NCBI GenBank assembly: GCA_001304855.1
Contig: BBZN01000002.1
Span: 124,001-188,000 of the forward strand
Source of the DNA: Clostridia bacterium UC5.1-1D2
GTDB taxonomy: Bacteria > Bacillota > Clostridia > Lachnospirales > Lachnospiraceae
Length of the DNA: 64,000 nt
Direction: 5' to 3'
The notes under the pieces were generated by a model. It had not been told where the DNA came from. It saw only the letters and a program-made list of their open reading frames with translations, and did not search any database. Within the stretch, counting starts at the first letter, position 1. Every line of letters starts with the position of its first letter. Shown piece after piece: positions 48,463 through 59,322 of this stretch. A program made the translations under genes and the position numbers.

Positions 48463-48522
48463 TTGACTTATTGGGAAAACAGGAGTAAAATTGTTGTCTG
48501 TTACAACTGTTGTATTATACAA
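48463..48522 (+). promoter_or_regulatory. marR-MATE promoter with two dyad operators
   Basis: TTGACT at 48463-48468, 17-base spacer, TAAAAT at 48486-48491. GTTGT-CTGTT-ACAAC (48493-48507) and TTGTATTATACAA (48510-48522) lie directly downstream over the transcription start, well placed for MarR autorepression. Confidence 0.75.
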
Positions 48523-48543
48523 TGATTAGCGGGAGGTGCTGAG

Positions 48544-48981
48544 GTGAACCAGTACACGGGAATCTACCGCAGGTGCGAGCTTTCGTACATACGGTGCGAA
48601 CTGGAAACATACGGGCTGCAGCCTTTGGAGGGTAAAATGTTGTTTTTTCTCAGAAGCAACTGCTGCACACAGGAGGAGATAGGCCAGCACTTTGATATAG
48701 ACAAGGGGCGGACGGCAAGGGCCCTCTCGGAATTTGAGGAGAGAGGTCTTGTGTGCAGGAAGGTGAATGAGAAGAACAAACGGCAGAAGCTGGTTACGCT
48801 CACCCCTGAAGGGGAGCGGGTTGTCTCGGAGGCGGAAGCCATTTTCCGCAGGTGGGATGAAATCTGCTATGCCGGATTTACAGAGGAGGAGCGCAGGCTT
48901 CATCATGAGTTTGTAAAACGGATTGCTGAAAATGCAATGGAATACAGACACGGACAAGGAGACGGTGATAATGGTAAATAA
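48544..48981 (+). CDS. MarR family transcriptional regulator
   Basis: Intact, 145 residues. The winged helix lies at about 35-100: CCTQEEIGQHFDIDKGRTARAL, then EERGLVCRKVNEKNKRQKLV, the beta wing. Start is GTG with GGGAGGTG upstream. It overlaps the MATE efflux gene by 11 bases, and two dyads sit on their promoter, so it probably represses its own unit until a small molecule is bound. The ligand is unknown. Confidence 0.9.
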   Translation: MNQYTGIYRRCELSYIRCELETYGLQPLEGKMLFFLRSNCCTQEEIGQHFDIDKGRTARALSEFEERGLVCRKVNEKNKRQKLVTLTPEGERVVSEAEAIFRRWDEICYAGFTEEERRLHHEFVKRIAENAMEYRHGQGDGDNGK

Positions 48982-50328
48982 TCTGACAGAGGGCAAGCCT
49001 CTTAAACTTTTGTTTTTCTTTGCAGTTCCCATGGTGGTGGGGAATCTGTTCCAGCAGCTTTATAATATGGTGGATTCCATGGTAGTCGGCAGGTTTGTGG
49101 GGGAGGACGCCCTGGCTGCAGTAGGTTCCTCCTTCCCTGTTGTTTTCCTGTCCGTTGCGGTGGCGGCGGGCCTGTCTATGGGATGTACCGTAGTCATCTC
49201 CCAGTTTTTCGGAGCGGGAAAGATACGGGAGATGAAAGTGACCGTGTCCACAGCGCTGATTTCCCTGGGACTCATCGGCGTGCTGATTATGGGCGTCGGC
49301 GAGCTGGCCTCAGAGCCTCTCTTAAAACTTCTGGGGACGGATCCGGATATTATGGCGGATTCCCTTACATACCTGAGAATTTATTTTGGAGGAGCCCTGT
49401 TTCTCTTTTTATACAATTCCCTGAACGGTATCTACAACGCTCTGGGAGACAGCCAGACGCCTCTTAAGTTCCTTATGGTGTCCGCATTAACCAATATCGG
49501 CCTGGACTTGCTGTTTGTCATAAAATTTAATATGGGCGTGGCAGGCGTGGCCTGGGCCACCCTCATTGCCCAGGGGCTGTGCGCTTTTATCTCTTTCTTT
49601 GTGCTGGTGAGCCGGTTGAGGAGAATGGAGAATGAGGAGTCTGCAAGAGGAATCAAATTCTCCTTCTTTGACAAGTCTTCGGCAGAGCGCATTGCCAAGG
49701 TAGGGGTCCCCTCCATGCTTCAGCAGTCCATTGTCTCGCTGAGCATGATGATGATGCAGGGCCTTGTGAATTCCTACGGAAAAGTGTTTGTGGCCGGATA
49801 TACGGCCGCCACCAAGATAGACACCCTGGCCATGCTGCCTAACATGAACTTTTCCAACGCCATGTCCAGCTATACGGCCCAGAATATAGGCGCGGGCAAA
49901 ACGGACCGGGTGAAGGAAGGGTATAAGGCGAGTATGTTTATGGTGGTTATATTCTCTCTGATCATCACCCTGCTTATATTCCTCTTCGGTCCTCAGCTTC
50001 TTGGCCTGTTTCTGGAGCAGGGGGAGGCGGGGGAGCGCTATGAGCTACGGCCTCAGCTATATGAAAACAGTGTCGCTGTTCTATATCCTCATGGGGGCGC
50101 TCTTTGTGGGGCAACGGCCTGCTGCGGGGAGCGGGAGATATGGGCGCATTTATGTTCAGCTCCATGGCCAATCTCTTTGCAAGGGTGATCATCGCCTATC
50201 TGCTGGCACATTTTATCGGAGAGAGCGCTATCTGGTGGTCGATCCCCACCGGCTGGGCCATTGGATTCCTGTTCTCCTTTGTGCGGGTGAGAAGCGGGAA
50301 ATGGATGGCCAAAAGGCTGGTGGATTAA
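48971..50328 (+). CDS. MATE family multidrug efflux transporter
   Basis: About 451 residues, 12 membrane spans. The family start is LTEGKPLKLLFFFAVPMVVGN, followed by QQLYNMVDSMVVGRFVGEDA and the second-half match MLQQSIVSLSMMMMQG. Two G insertions, near 50032 (GEAGSAMSYGL) and 50111 (FVGNGLLRGAGDMG), interrupt the last three spans. It would export cationic drugs or toxic metabolites in exchange for sodium ions or protons. The start overlaps the marR gene, implying co-translation and MarR control. Confidence 0.9.
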
Positions 50329-50374
50329 CGCCGTTTTAAAAGTTCCCGGCGTCTGCTGTCTACAGGCCCCGTTT

Positions 50375-52699
50375 TTACGGGGCTGTGGACAGAGACTCCA
50401 AATCGTATAGACGGGTGGCGTAATCCGGATAGTATCTTGTATCCTCGTCCAGATTGTGGCCGATAAAATCTGATTTAAGTCTGATTCCGCTTTCGTTTAG
50501 AAAATCCCCATAAAGAGTATAATCTTCCGTCTCCCTGGGCATGCGGACAGTGGAAGAATGTCCGCCTTCAAGGGAGAGATTCACCATTCTTCCGCTTACG
50601 GGTTTTACGTTCATCATAGCCGCCCTGCTGCGCAGATGATACAGCGCCTTTTCCTCCAGCCCCCTGGTCCTGAGCACATACATAGGGCGCCCTGAGCGGA
50701 ATATTTCCTGGAAGGTCATAACGCTGGCTTTTTGACGGTCCCTGCTGACCATCAGGATGCTGTAATATCCTTCGCCGCCGGATTTAAGGCGGTACAGGGA
50801 GGCGTTCATCAGCATTCCCTCTGTTTTTTGTAATGCTGAATCTGCTCTTTGATATCTTCCAGGTCCTCATGGCTCAGCTTCCGGGGATCCAGTTCGTAAC
50901 CCAGAAGTCCGTAGGAAGCCGCCTCATATCTGGTGGAGATGGGCGTTTCCCGCATTGTCTGGTGGTTGGGGACGGATGAAACATGGCAGCCCAGGACGCT
51001 TAAGGGATATCCATAGCTGTAATTCGTCTGAATCTGCATGCGCGAGAGGGCGTCCGAATTGTCGCTTGCCCAGAACTGAGGCATATAGCAAAGGATTCCC
51101 AGATCGGCCCGGTTGCCCCCTGAAGCGCAGCTCTCAAAGAGAATATCTGGAAAACGCTTTGTCAGCCTGTCCAGCAAAGCATAGAGCCCCAGGATATAAC
51201 GGTGGCCCGTTTCTCCCTGCCGTTCTTTATCCAGGAAGGGACTGTAGCAGTCGCTGATTCCCCGGTTCATATCCCACTTCACATAATCAACACCCGACGA
51301 GAAAATCCGGCAAAGGGCCTCGTAGAGATAGTCGGTTACCTCGGGGTTGCAGAGATCCATAAGACGCTGGTTTCGCCCTTCGCTGTTGGGCTGCCCGGGA
51401 ATGGAAAGGGACCAGTGGGGGTGAGCCCGGAAAATGTGGCTGTCCATGCTGACAGCCTCCGGCTCAACCCAGATTCCGAAGTCCATGCCCAGGCGGTGAA
51501 TGCCGGAAGAAAGCGCTTCCAGCCCTCCTGGAAGCTTTTCCTTATTGCACACCCAGTCTCCCATGGAAGTCTTTGTGTTATTTCTTTCCCCAAACCATCC
51601 GTCATCCAGCACAAATAATTCCACGCCTAAATCCTTTGCGCAGGAAGCCATAGACAGCAGCTTTTCCTCGGTGAAATTAAAGTAGGCGGCTTCCCAGCTG
51701 TTTAAAAGCACAGGCCTGGGTTTATGGGCCCACGCTCCCCTCACAATATAGCTGCGTATGAAGTTGTGAAAGTTGCGGCTGAGTCCCTCGAACCCTTCAC
51801 AGGAGTAGCTGAGTACGGCTTCAGGCGCGTAAACCGTTCTTGGCCGTCCAGGGTCCACTGAATCCCTCGGGCTGTATGCCTGTGGAAAACGAAGGCGCTC
51901 CAGCTCTCCGCTCTGGGCGCATTCCCTGTGATTGCCGCTGTAGATCAGGTTGCTGCCGTATACTTCGCCGGCTGTCTCGGTGCAGTCCGGCCTGGAAAGC
52001 ATCACAAAGGGATTGGCCCGGTTGCTGCTGAAGCCCACCCTGGTTTCATTCACAACCGTCTTGCCTGCACAGGGGGTGACGGATTTGTGCATCTCGCTGG
52101 TCCAGCTGCCGTGAAAGCTGTGAGAAGATAACCGCTGTCCTCAAAGTCCAGCTGGGAGCTGAGGAGCTTTCGCAGAATTATGGGTTCGCTGCCTGTGTTT
52201 TCCAGTACGGCGCTGCGGGTGATGGCGTCGCAGCCTCGTAAACCGTATAGTAAAGCAATAATTTTACAGGCCTGCCGTTGGCTTCTTTTAAGGTGATTTT
52301 AAGAGAGGACTCTTTGCCGGAGGGAGGCAGGGCGGAGGGCAGGCCCGGGAGCTCCGGTTTTTCCGGCAGGATTTCCGCACAATCATAGATAAAGTCGCAG
52401 GTGCGTGAACCGTCCGGAAATTCCAGATCCATAAAGGGATCTCCGTAATCCCCTTTTCCCAGGGTGGAGATCTCTCCCCGAAGCAGCTCCATGCTCAGAT
52501 TGGGGACGGAGGGAGCATAATTGATGGTGGCGCTTGGAAGGGAGCTGTGTTTCTGCTTCAATGCCTGCTCTGCATCCCTGCCTAAGCGGATCTTCTTTCC
52601 GTAATGCAAATGTTCCAGATGCTGGGCGTCCTCGATCCGGAAAATATAGCTGGTGTTTTTTGTGGTCAGATGAAACAATCTGCCTTCCTGTTTTATCAT
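50375..52699 (-). CDS. alpha-galactosidase, glycoside hydrolase family 36
   Basis: About 774 residues. An N-terminal beta-sandwich is followed by a TIM barrel: FVLDDGWFGERNN, GIWVEPEAVS, the nucleophile Asp in YVKWDMNRGISD and the acid/base Asp in FWASDNSDALSR; ESCASGGNRADLG lies between. No signal peptide is visible, so it acts inside the cell on imported raffinose-type sugars. Three deletions are near 52228, 52110 and 50812. AAGGAGGAG precedes the ATG. The regulator gene upstream reads in the same direction 28 bases away but appears to belong to the acid-sugar locus. Released galactose could enter through galT. Confidence 0.93.
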
Positions 52700-52727
52700 G
52701 TTTTGCTGCTCCTCCTTGTGTTAAGTT

Positions 52728-54537
52728 TTATGAGTTTTCTTTTAAGATTCTCCAAATTGTAGTCCGGCTGATCTCCAACACCTCAGCCGCTTTTTTCTGG
52801 TTGCCGTTTTCGTTGGCTACCACCTGCTTCACAATATCGTGCATAATTTTGTTGAGGGGCTGGTGGAGATCAAAGGGAATGTTCTGCTGAATGGAGTGAA
52901 CCGGATGGTAGACGGATTTCTCTGCATTTACAGCGTTCCTGATTTCCTCAGGGGTAATCAGCACCTCGTTGGTTGTCTGCACCAAGGTCTTAATCAGGCG
53001 GTAGAACTGCTTGAAATTGTCCGGCCAGCAATAATCCTTTAATTCCTTGATCCCCTCCGGCGCGATTCCGATGATTTGTTTGTTGTACCGCATGTTAAAC
53101 TGGTTGATGCATATGATGGTGAGATTGGAAATAATATCGGGGCATTCTCTTAAGGGAGAGATGCGGAGGCTTTTGCAGAAAGGGAGTACAGCAGGCTGTG
53201 GCAGATCTCTGCGCTTACATCCTCCTCTTTCGCCGGGGCGCCGTTGGTGTCGATGGAAAAATATACTTTGTTTTGCTTGCAGATTTCACCCTGCTCCAAA
53301 AACCAATCAGATCGCTTCTCAGGGCCGGCGTCAGAGAAGCGATATTTTAAAATAGAGAGAAGAGCGGGTATTGAACAAGGGGCTGTTGGCGTTGTCCATC
53401 AACCAGTTCAGGTTTGCGGATTTGCAGTCTTTTAAATCCACCACAGTGAGGGATGTGTGAAAATCCTTGTTCCGCTCGTAGAGATAGGAAACCACGGAAT
53501 CATAAAAGGTTCCTGTCTCTCCCAGAAGAATAACCGGCAGCCCTCCGGTAAACTGGGAATCCCCCAGGGGATTCTGATTGAAATAGGTTTCGACTATTTT
53601 CGGCTGAAAGAAAAAATTCCGGGCGATCTCAAGGTTGTTGGAAAAAACCTTTACAAAATTGTTTCTGGAGACGGAGGGCAGGCGGGTGTGGTGTATGCCG
53701 GCGTAAAATATGTCCTCATATTCCCCGGAGGGGGTGACGGTAATTGTAAGGTATTTATTTTCAAGCTGCTTCGTATAATTGTGGGCCTGTCCATTTGAGA
53801 ACTCCCGGACTTTGTTTGCCATAATCTCATTTAAAAAGGAGAGGCTTCGCCGTCCATCGGAGTGGAATGAAGGATTTCCCCGGTTCCGGTAAAAGCGGCC
53901 AGATCGGAAACGCTGCATTTCAAAAGATCCATGAGTATGTTTTTTCCTTCTTGCTGCGGGACAGAGTGTCTCCGAGGACAGAGATCTGGTCGAATACCTT
54001 TTCGATACTTTCCCTGGAGGAGGTTATAAGAACAGGGGTAAGGCCTGCGTCAACGGCTTTGACGGAGACGATTGTATCACAAATAACCAGGGAATACTCC
54101 TGCTGACGGAGCTCCTTCAATATGGTATCGGCATCGGTGGAGTGGTGTATGGTATAGATTGGCATGTTGTTATTTAAAAGCTGGCAGATTATCCTGGCGT
54201 GCTTGGTTGTGGAGCTGAATCCCACCAGGGCGCTTTTTCCTTTGTAGCGTCGGCCAGTTTGATTGCATGGAGTATGTCGCTTGCGGTAATTTCTATCTCT
54301 AATACCGGCAGGGGAATCCTTTCCCGAATAATTTCCGCAGTCCCGCCGCGGGAAATGAGTAATCGTATTCGCTGTGCAGCAGTTCCTCCTGAACCACTCT
54401 CAGCCCTTCCTCGTAATCCCCGTCTAAGACTGTGAGGGATATATCATCTCTGGTAATTCCGATTTGGCGGATGATATCGTGAGGCCCGGGTATGGAGCAA
54501 CCGCTAAAATTCTGGTCTTTGGAGTGGAATAAATCAT
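52728..54537 (-). CDS. PrpR-type regulator with degenerate sigma-54 AAA domain and Fis-type HTH
   Basis: About 605 residues. The N-terminal half resembles PrpR_N sensor domains (ILAVAPYPGLHDII, ISRGGTAEIIRE, VGFSSTTKHARIICQLL). A central part resembles the sigma-54 AAA module but is worn: GETGT stands where GETGTGKE is expected, KNIAS replaces the acidic Walker B, and no GAFTGA loop is seen. The C-terminus is an HTH_8 helix pair (NGNQKKAAEVLEISRTTIWR). Six or so indels near 54484, 54370, 53925, 53830, 53345 and 53155 were repaired by eye. It is divergent from the DUF1537 kinase operon and probably controls it in response to an acid sugar. Sigma-54 independence is inference. Confidence 0.75.
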
Positions 54538-54746
54538 GGCGTCTGTCCCTCCTGAATTATAAATTATGTGAGAACCGTTACGTTTGTTTTTACAATTATA
54601 GCACACATAGGGGGAGGTTTCAATATAAAACATAAAGAAAAATTCAATGGGAATAATGCATAAAAAAGTGACAATAAAACCATATAAAAATGCACAAAAA
54701 ATAAAAAAGTGTTTAAAAAATTGAACATTTATTAAGGGCGATCGTG

Positions 54747-54775
54747 TTGACAAAAAGAGACATAGCCTGTATTCT
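54747..54775 (+). promoter_or_regulatory. sigma-A promoter of the acid-sugar operon
   Basis: TTGACA at 54747-54752, 17-base spacer, TATTCT at 54770-54775. It is a normal sigma-A site and no -24/-12 sigma-54 promoter (TGGCAC-N5-TTGC) is visible, which fits a regulator that does not use sigma-54. Confidence 0.7.
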
Positions 54776-54827
54776 GAGTACATAAATGGAACAGCTGATA
54801 AAAAAGCAGACAAAGAGGTTGCATAAA

Positions 54828-56077
54828 TTGATTGAAATTTTAATAATAGCGGATGATATGACAGGAATGCTGGACGCAGAGGCGCAGTTTGCAAACAGAG
54901 GAATTTTATCAGATGCGTTTCTGGGAGACATAACAATCGAAGATTTAAATAATTGTGGGGCCAGAGTCGCTGCAGTGACAACCGAAAGCAGACATCTTTC
55001 AAAAGAGCAGGCCTATGAAAAGGTATTCCGCATAGCGGATCTTGCCAAGAAAGCGGGAGTAGTACAATCTTTAAAAAGACGGATTCCGTACTCCGGGGAC
55101 ATGTGGGAACGGAGCTTACGGCAGTGATGCATGCCGCCGGCTCCAGCCAGATTCTTTTCTTTCCCGCATATCCGGAACAGAACCGTATAACAAAAGATGG
55201 GGTGCAGTACGTGGAAGGGGTGCCCATAGCTGAAAGCATATTTGGGAACGACAGGCTGGATCCGGTGATCAGCTCATTCATTCCGGAGATACTCGCCTCG
55301 GAAACCGAGGCCCATATCCAGGTGGTCACAGGCGATAAAAGCTGGGATGAGGAAGGCCAAAGACAAACCATATATATCTTTGACGCGGTAAATGAGGAAC
55401 AGCTTTATAAGCATATTCTCAAGGCAAAGGCACATAACAGAATGAGGCAATTGCAGGCTGCGCCGGACTTGCCAAAGAGCTGGCTGAAATCATGTCGGGC
55501 TCCAGGGCGGGGGAGAAGGTTGTCAACCCCAATGATAAATTGTTTGCAGTATGCGGAAGCTTTAACCGGGTGACCAAAAACCAGGTGAAATACGCGGCGG
55601 ACCATGGCTTTACATATTTTCCCGTCGGCATTGGAGATCTGGCCGGGGGAGCGGATGAATATGCCTTTGATTACAAGCGGATTGCGGCAGAGATAAGGGA
55701 GGCCTGCAGACAGAAAAAATCCATTGTTATCGCCCCGGAGCGGCGACGCCAAGGTACTGAAATTGAAAGAGGACCTCCGGTTGAGCGCGGACATCGTAAA
55801 CCGCCTTAATTCCCTGTTGATGGAATGCATGGATGAGCTGGAGGGCTACACGCTGTTCCACACAGGGGGAGATACTCTCAGCTCCTTTATACATCTAAGC
55901 GGCTGCAGAAGGATTACCAGCTGCGGGGAGGTGCTGCCGGGGATAGCCATCAATAAACTTATCTTCGGCGCCTATGAAAAATATGTGATTTCTAAAAGCG
56001 GAGGGTTTGGCGACAGAGAGGTTTTGGTCAATTGTATAAACCAAGGACAAGAAGGGAGAGAAAGAAAAATTATATGA
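54828..56077 (+). CDS. four-carbon acid sugar kinase (DUF1537 family)
   Basis: About 417 residues; phosphorylates a threonate/erythronate-type acid sugar at C4 (DtnK/OtnK/DenK group). The N-terminal domain has ILIIADDMTGMLDAEAQFA and, after repair near 55065, KKTDSVLRGHVGTEL; the C-terminal nucleotide domain has LAKELAEIMSG, FAVCGSFNRVTKNQV and TLFHTGGDTLSSF. Breaks near 55065, 55440 and 55733. I choose TTG 54828, nine bases after AAAGAGG; the ATG at 54786 lies at the transcription start without a ribosome site. It overlaps tctB by four bases. The two PdxA-family genes downstream supply the next step. Confidence 0.88.
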
Positions 56078-56529
56078 AAACAAATATGAAACTTAATTTT
56101 CTGTTTCCGGCGGCAACCGCCATTATGGCAATTGTGTGGATGTATAAGGGGTTGTTTGAATATGGACTTTGGGACAAGAACGCCGGCTGCCCTGCCGACG
56201 GGCTCTTCCCCGTAATTATCGGAGCGGTGCTTCTCCTTGCAAGCGTCATTAATATTGCCGGCAGCTTTAAAGAGGATGCGGTTATTTTTGATAAGAAAGC
56301 CCTGGTTCTGATCGCAGCCCTGGTTCTGATTTATGTATTGACAGATTATATCGGCTTTCTGCCTGCGCTTTTTATCTTTTATGTGCTTTGGCTGCTCTTT
56401 TTTGCCAGGGTGGGATGGAAGAATACGGTAATCGCAACCGTTGTGATGTCTGCCATTGTGTATTTTGCATTCTCAGTGTGGCTGAAGATTCCATTTCCCA
56501 CAGGAATGCTCTTTGATATGTTGAAATAG
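56074..56529 (+). CDS. tctB: tripartite tricarboxylate transporter small membrane subunit TctB
   Basis: Intact, 151 residues, four membrane spans. It starts FLFPAATAIMAIVWMYKG, then has DGLFPVIIGAVLLLASVI and KKALVLIAALVLIYVLTDY, ending FSVWLKIPFPTG. The family is weakly conserved, but length, span number and neighbours agree. ATG overlaps the kinase stop (ATGA). It works with TctA and the binding lipoprotein TctC encoded next, importing an organic acid, presumably the acid sugar used by this operon. The order B-A-C differs from the more common C-B-A. Confidence 0.85.
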   Translation: MKTNMKLNFLFPAATAIMAIVWMYKGLFEYGLWDKNAGCPADGLFPVIIGAVLLLASVINIAGSFKEDAVIFDKKALVLIAALVLIYVLTDYIGFLPALFIFYVLWLLFFARVGWKNTVIATVVMSAIVYFAFSVWLKIPFPTGMLFDMLK

Positions 56530-56538
56530 GAGGGAAAA

Positions 56539-58050
56539 ATGGGTAATTTAATGTATTTATTTTCGGGGTTTCAAACGGCCTTGTCCCCGGCGAACATCGG
56601 GGCGGCAGCCTGGGGGCGGTTCTTGGATCATAGTGGGCGCCATGCCCGGAATCGGTTCTCTGGTGGGCGTTGCGCTGCTGCTTCCTATGACCTACAGCTT
56701 TAATCCGACCACGGCCATCATCATGCTTGGAGCGATATACTACTCCAACATGTTCGGCGGCGCATTCAGCGCAATTCTCATAAATGTGCCCGGCGACGCC
56801 CCTGCAATTATGACATCCATGGACGGTTATCCTCTTGCCAGAAAGGGAAAGCCCGGCAAAGCGCTCATGACTGCCAACATATCCTCTTTCTTCGGCGGCC
56901 TCATCGGTATGGTTATCCTGACCTTTTTTAGGGCCTACCCTTGCAAGAGCCGGACTGCAGTTCGGTCCCGCGGAGATGACGATGCTGATGCTGGTGGCCT
57001 TAAGTTCCATCAGCTGGCTCATTGAAGGCAACATCATGAAAGGAGTTGCAGTTACCTGTATTGGTATTCTGATTTCCACAATCGGCATCAGCACAAATAC
57101 GGCCGCAGCCAGGTATACCTTTGGCTCCATCCAGCTTCTCAGCGGAGTGAATTTCATCCCTCTTGTGGTGGGATTCATCGGAATGGCCCAGGTATTTAAC
57201 CTGGTTTCACAGAAAAAGCGTGAGAATGAACTGGTTATAAAAAAATTGACTTTGGCAGACTGCAAACTGGAACGGGAGGATTTGTCCAGAATGAAAGGGC
57301 CTGTAGCCAGAGGCGGACTTCTGGGCTCAATTATCGGATTTATCCCCGGCGCGGGCGCACCATGGCCGCCATTGTCAGCTATACCATACAGAAGAAATCA
57401 GGAAAAAACAAGGAACCCCTGGGCACAGGGGCCATCGAAGGGATTGCGGCCTCTGAAAGCGCAAACAATGGCGCAGCCGCAGGCGCATTCGGCCCCCTTC
57501 TTGCCCTGGGCATCCCGGGAAGCGGAACAACGGCGGTTCTCCTTGGAGGCTCATGATGTGGGGCCTTGAACCCGGCCCGCGCCTGTTCACGGACCACGCG
57601 GATTTTGCCTGGGGGTTAATCGCTTCCCTGTACGTTTCCAATATCATTGCGCTGGTTATCGCTCTGGTCATGATTCCAATGATTATGCGGGTGATCTGCG
57701 TGCCCAACGAAATTTTAATTCCCTCCATCGTGGTAATCTGTTTTGTGGGCGCCTACGCTTCCACAACATCCATGTGGGGCGTGCTCATCATGATAGTGGG
57801 AGGTATATTGGGGTATGCATTCCAGCGTTTCGGATACTCGGCGTCCCCGATGCTGCTGGCGTCCATTTTATCTGTAACCTTTGAAGTAAATTTGAGAAGA
57901 GCGCTGACAATTTCAGGAGGAAGTCCTTCCATTTTTGTGACAAAGCCACTTTCACTTATTTTTTTCCTGGTGTTCCTGCTTCTTCTCTGCAGCCCTGTTT
58001 TTAAAAAGATATATTATAAAAAACGTCTTAATAAAAGAAACTACAACTGA
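56539..58050 (+). CDS. tctA: tripartite tricarboxylate transporter large membrane subunit TctA
   Basis: About 505 residues, 11-12 spans. Conserved motifs after repair are IVGAMPGIGSLVGVALLLPMT, VPGDAPAIMTSMDGYPLA, GFIPGAGATMAAIVSY and ALGIPGSGTTAVLLGG. Breaks lie near 56607, 56630, 56930, 57360 and 57550. AGGAGGG precedes ATG 56539. It forms the sodium- or proton-coupled channel of the transporter whose periplasmic-type partner TctC lies next. The substrate is presumably a C4 sugar acid, inferred from the kinase upstream. Confidence 0.9.
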
Positions 58051-58128
58051 ATAGGCAGGTGCAGCTGCAAATATAGAATATAATAAAAATTTATATATAA
58101 AAAAACAAAAAATCTAGGGAGGTTTCTC

Positions 58129-59192
58129 ATGAAGAAAAAAGTTCTAAGTATCGTATTAACGGGGATTATGGCGGCATCTATCCTTTCGGGGTGCAGCACA
58201 GGGACGGCAAAAACAGAAACAGCGGCAGCCGGGACAACAGCAGCGGACACCACGGCGGCAGGCGGGGCTCCGGAATCTACGGCGGCTGGGGAGGCGGCCT
58301 CCGAAGCTGCCTCAGGATTCACTCCGTCCAACAACATTACATACAACGTAAGCTCGAAAGCGGGCGGAAACTCGGACTTAATTACCCGTACAATCACGGA
58401 CATCTGCACAAAAGAAGGACTGGTGGACAAGCCCTTTGTGGTTGTCAACAATACCGACGGCTCCGGCAATATTATCCGCATCACAACCCACGACACAAAG
58501 GATCCGGATCACACGCTTCTCTGCTTCAGCTCAGGAGATATGCAGTCTATGCTGGACAGCGAGATCGGACTTACGGTAGACGACTTTGCGCCCATTGCCA
58601 TTATGGCAGCCGACAAGCAGCTGATTTTTGGAAAGGCAGGAGGCGCTTATACAAGCTTTGACGATATCAAGGCGGCAATCGACAGCGGCGTAAAATTAAA
58701 CGTAGGCGGAACCAAGAGCAACGAAAAACCGTATTCGACATGTTTGTGGCGGAGATCGGCGCAGCAGACAGCTTCAACTATATGTACTATGACTCCTCGG
58801 CAGAATCAATTACGGCATTGATGGGGGGACATATTGACCTCTGCATGGGTTCCCCGGCAGCAGCCGTGACCTATGTGGACAGCGGGGATATCACTCCTGT
58901 TGTGGCATTTTCTGATACAAGATTCAATGCGCCTCTTGACGGGGCTCCCACGATGGAGGAGCTTGGCTATCAGGTAGTGGAATCTCCTATGTGGAGGGGA
59001 ATTCTCGCCCCGGGAACCATGAGTGAAGAAGCCCAGCAGTACTGGAGCGATACATTCGGCAAGGTTGCGGGATCAGAAGCATGGCAAAAATACCTTGATA
59101 CCTATTTATTAAGCCCTTACTATCAGGATCTGGAGTCTACCCGTGAGATTATGAAGCAGACTCAGGCGGATTATCTGGCGTCGAAGGAATAA
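58129..59192 (+). CDS. tctC: tripartite tricarboxylate transporter substrate-binding lipoprotein TctC
   Basis: About 354 residues. The lipobox SILSGCS marks Cys22 for lipid attachment on the outer face of the membrane; an Ala/Thr-rich linker (about 25-65) follows. The Bug-type binding domain begins NVSSKAGGNSDLITRTI, with VVVNNTDGSGNIIR. One A is lost near 58727 (NEKTVFDMFVAE), splitting it in two. GGGAGG precedes the ATG. It captures the acid substrate for TctAB. TctC proteins resemble one another too closely to name the ligand. Confidence 0.9.
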
Positions 59193-59217
59193 AGAACAGA
59201 AGCCGGGGCGACATATG

Positions 59218-59243
59218 GCGGGAATGCATGTTCAAAGGCGCTC
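59218..59243. repeat. fragment of the GTTCARACACGCTC repeat
   Basis: GGGAATGCATGTTCAAAGGCGCTCC resembles the right end of the elements at 38.6 and 41.3 kb (GAATGTTCAAACACGCTC), with small insertions and changes. It lies in the 130-base gap before the first PdxA-family gene. Confidence 0.4.
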
Positions 59244-59322
59244 CGGCAGAAGGCTGCATGTAATCAGCGGCGGTTGTGTCCCTGCAACCGCCCATTTTAT
59301 TAGAGAGAACAGGAGATATGAA

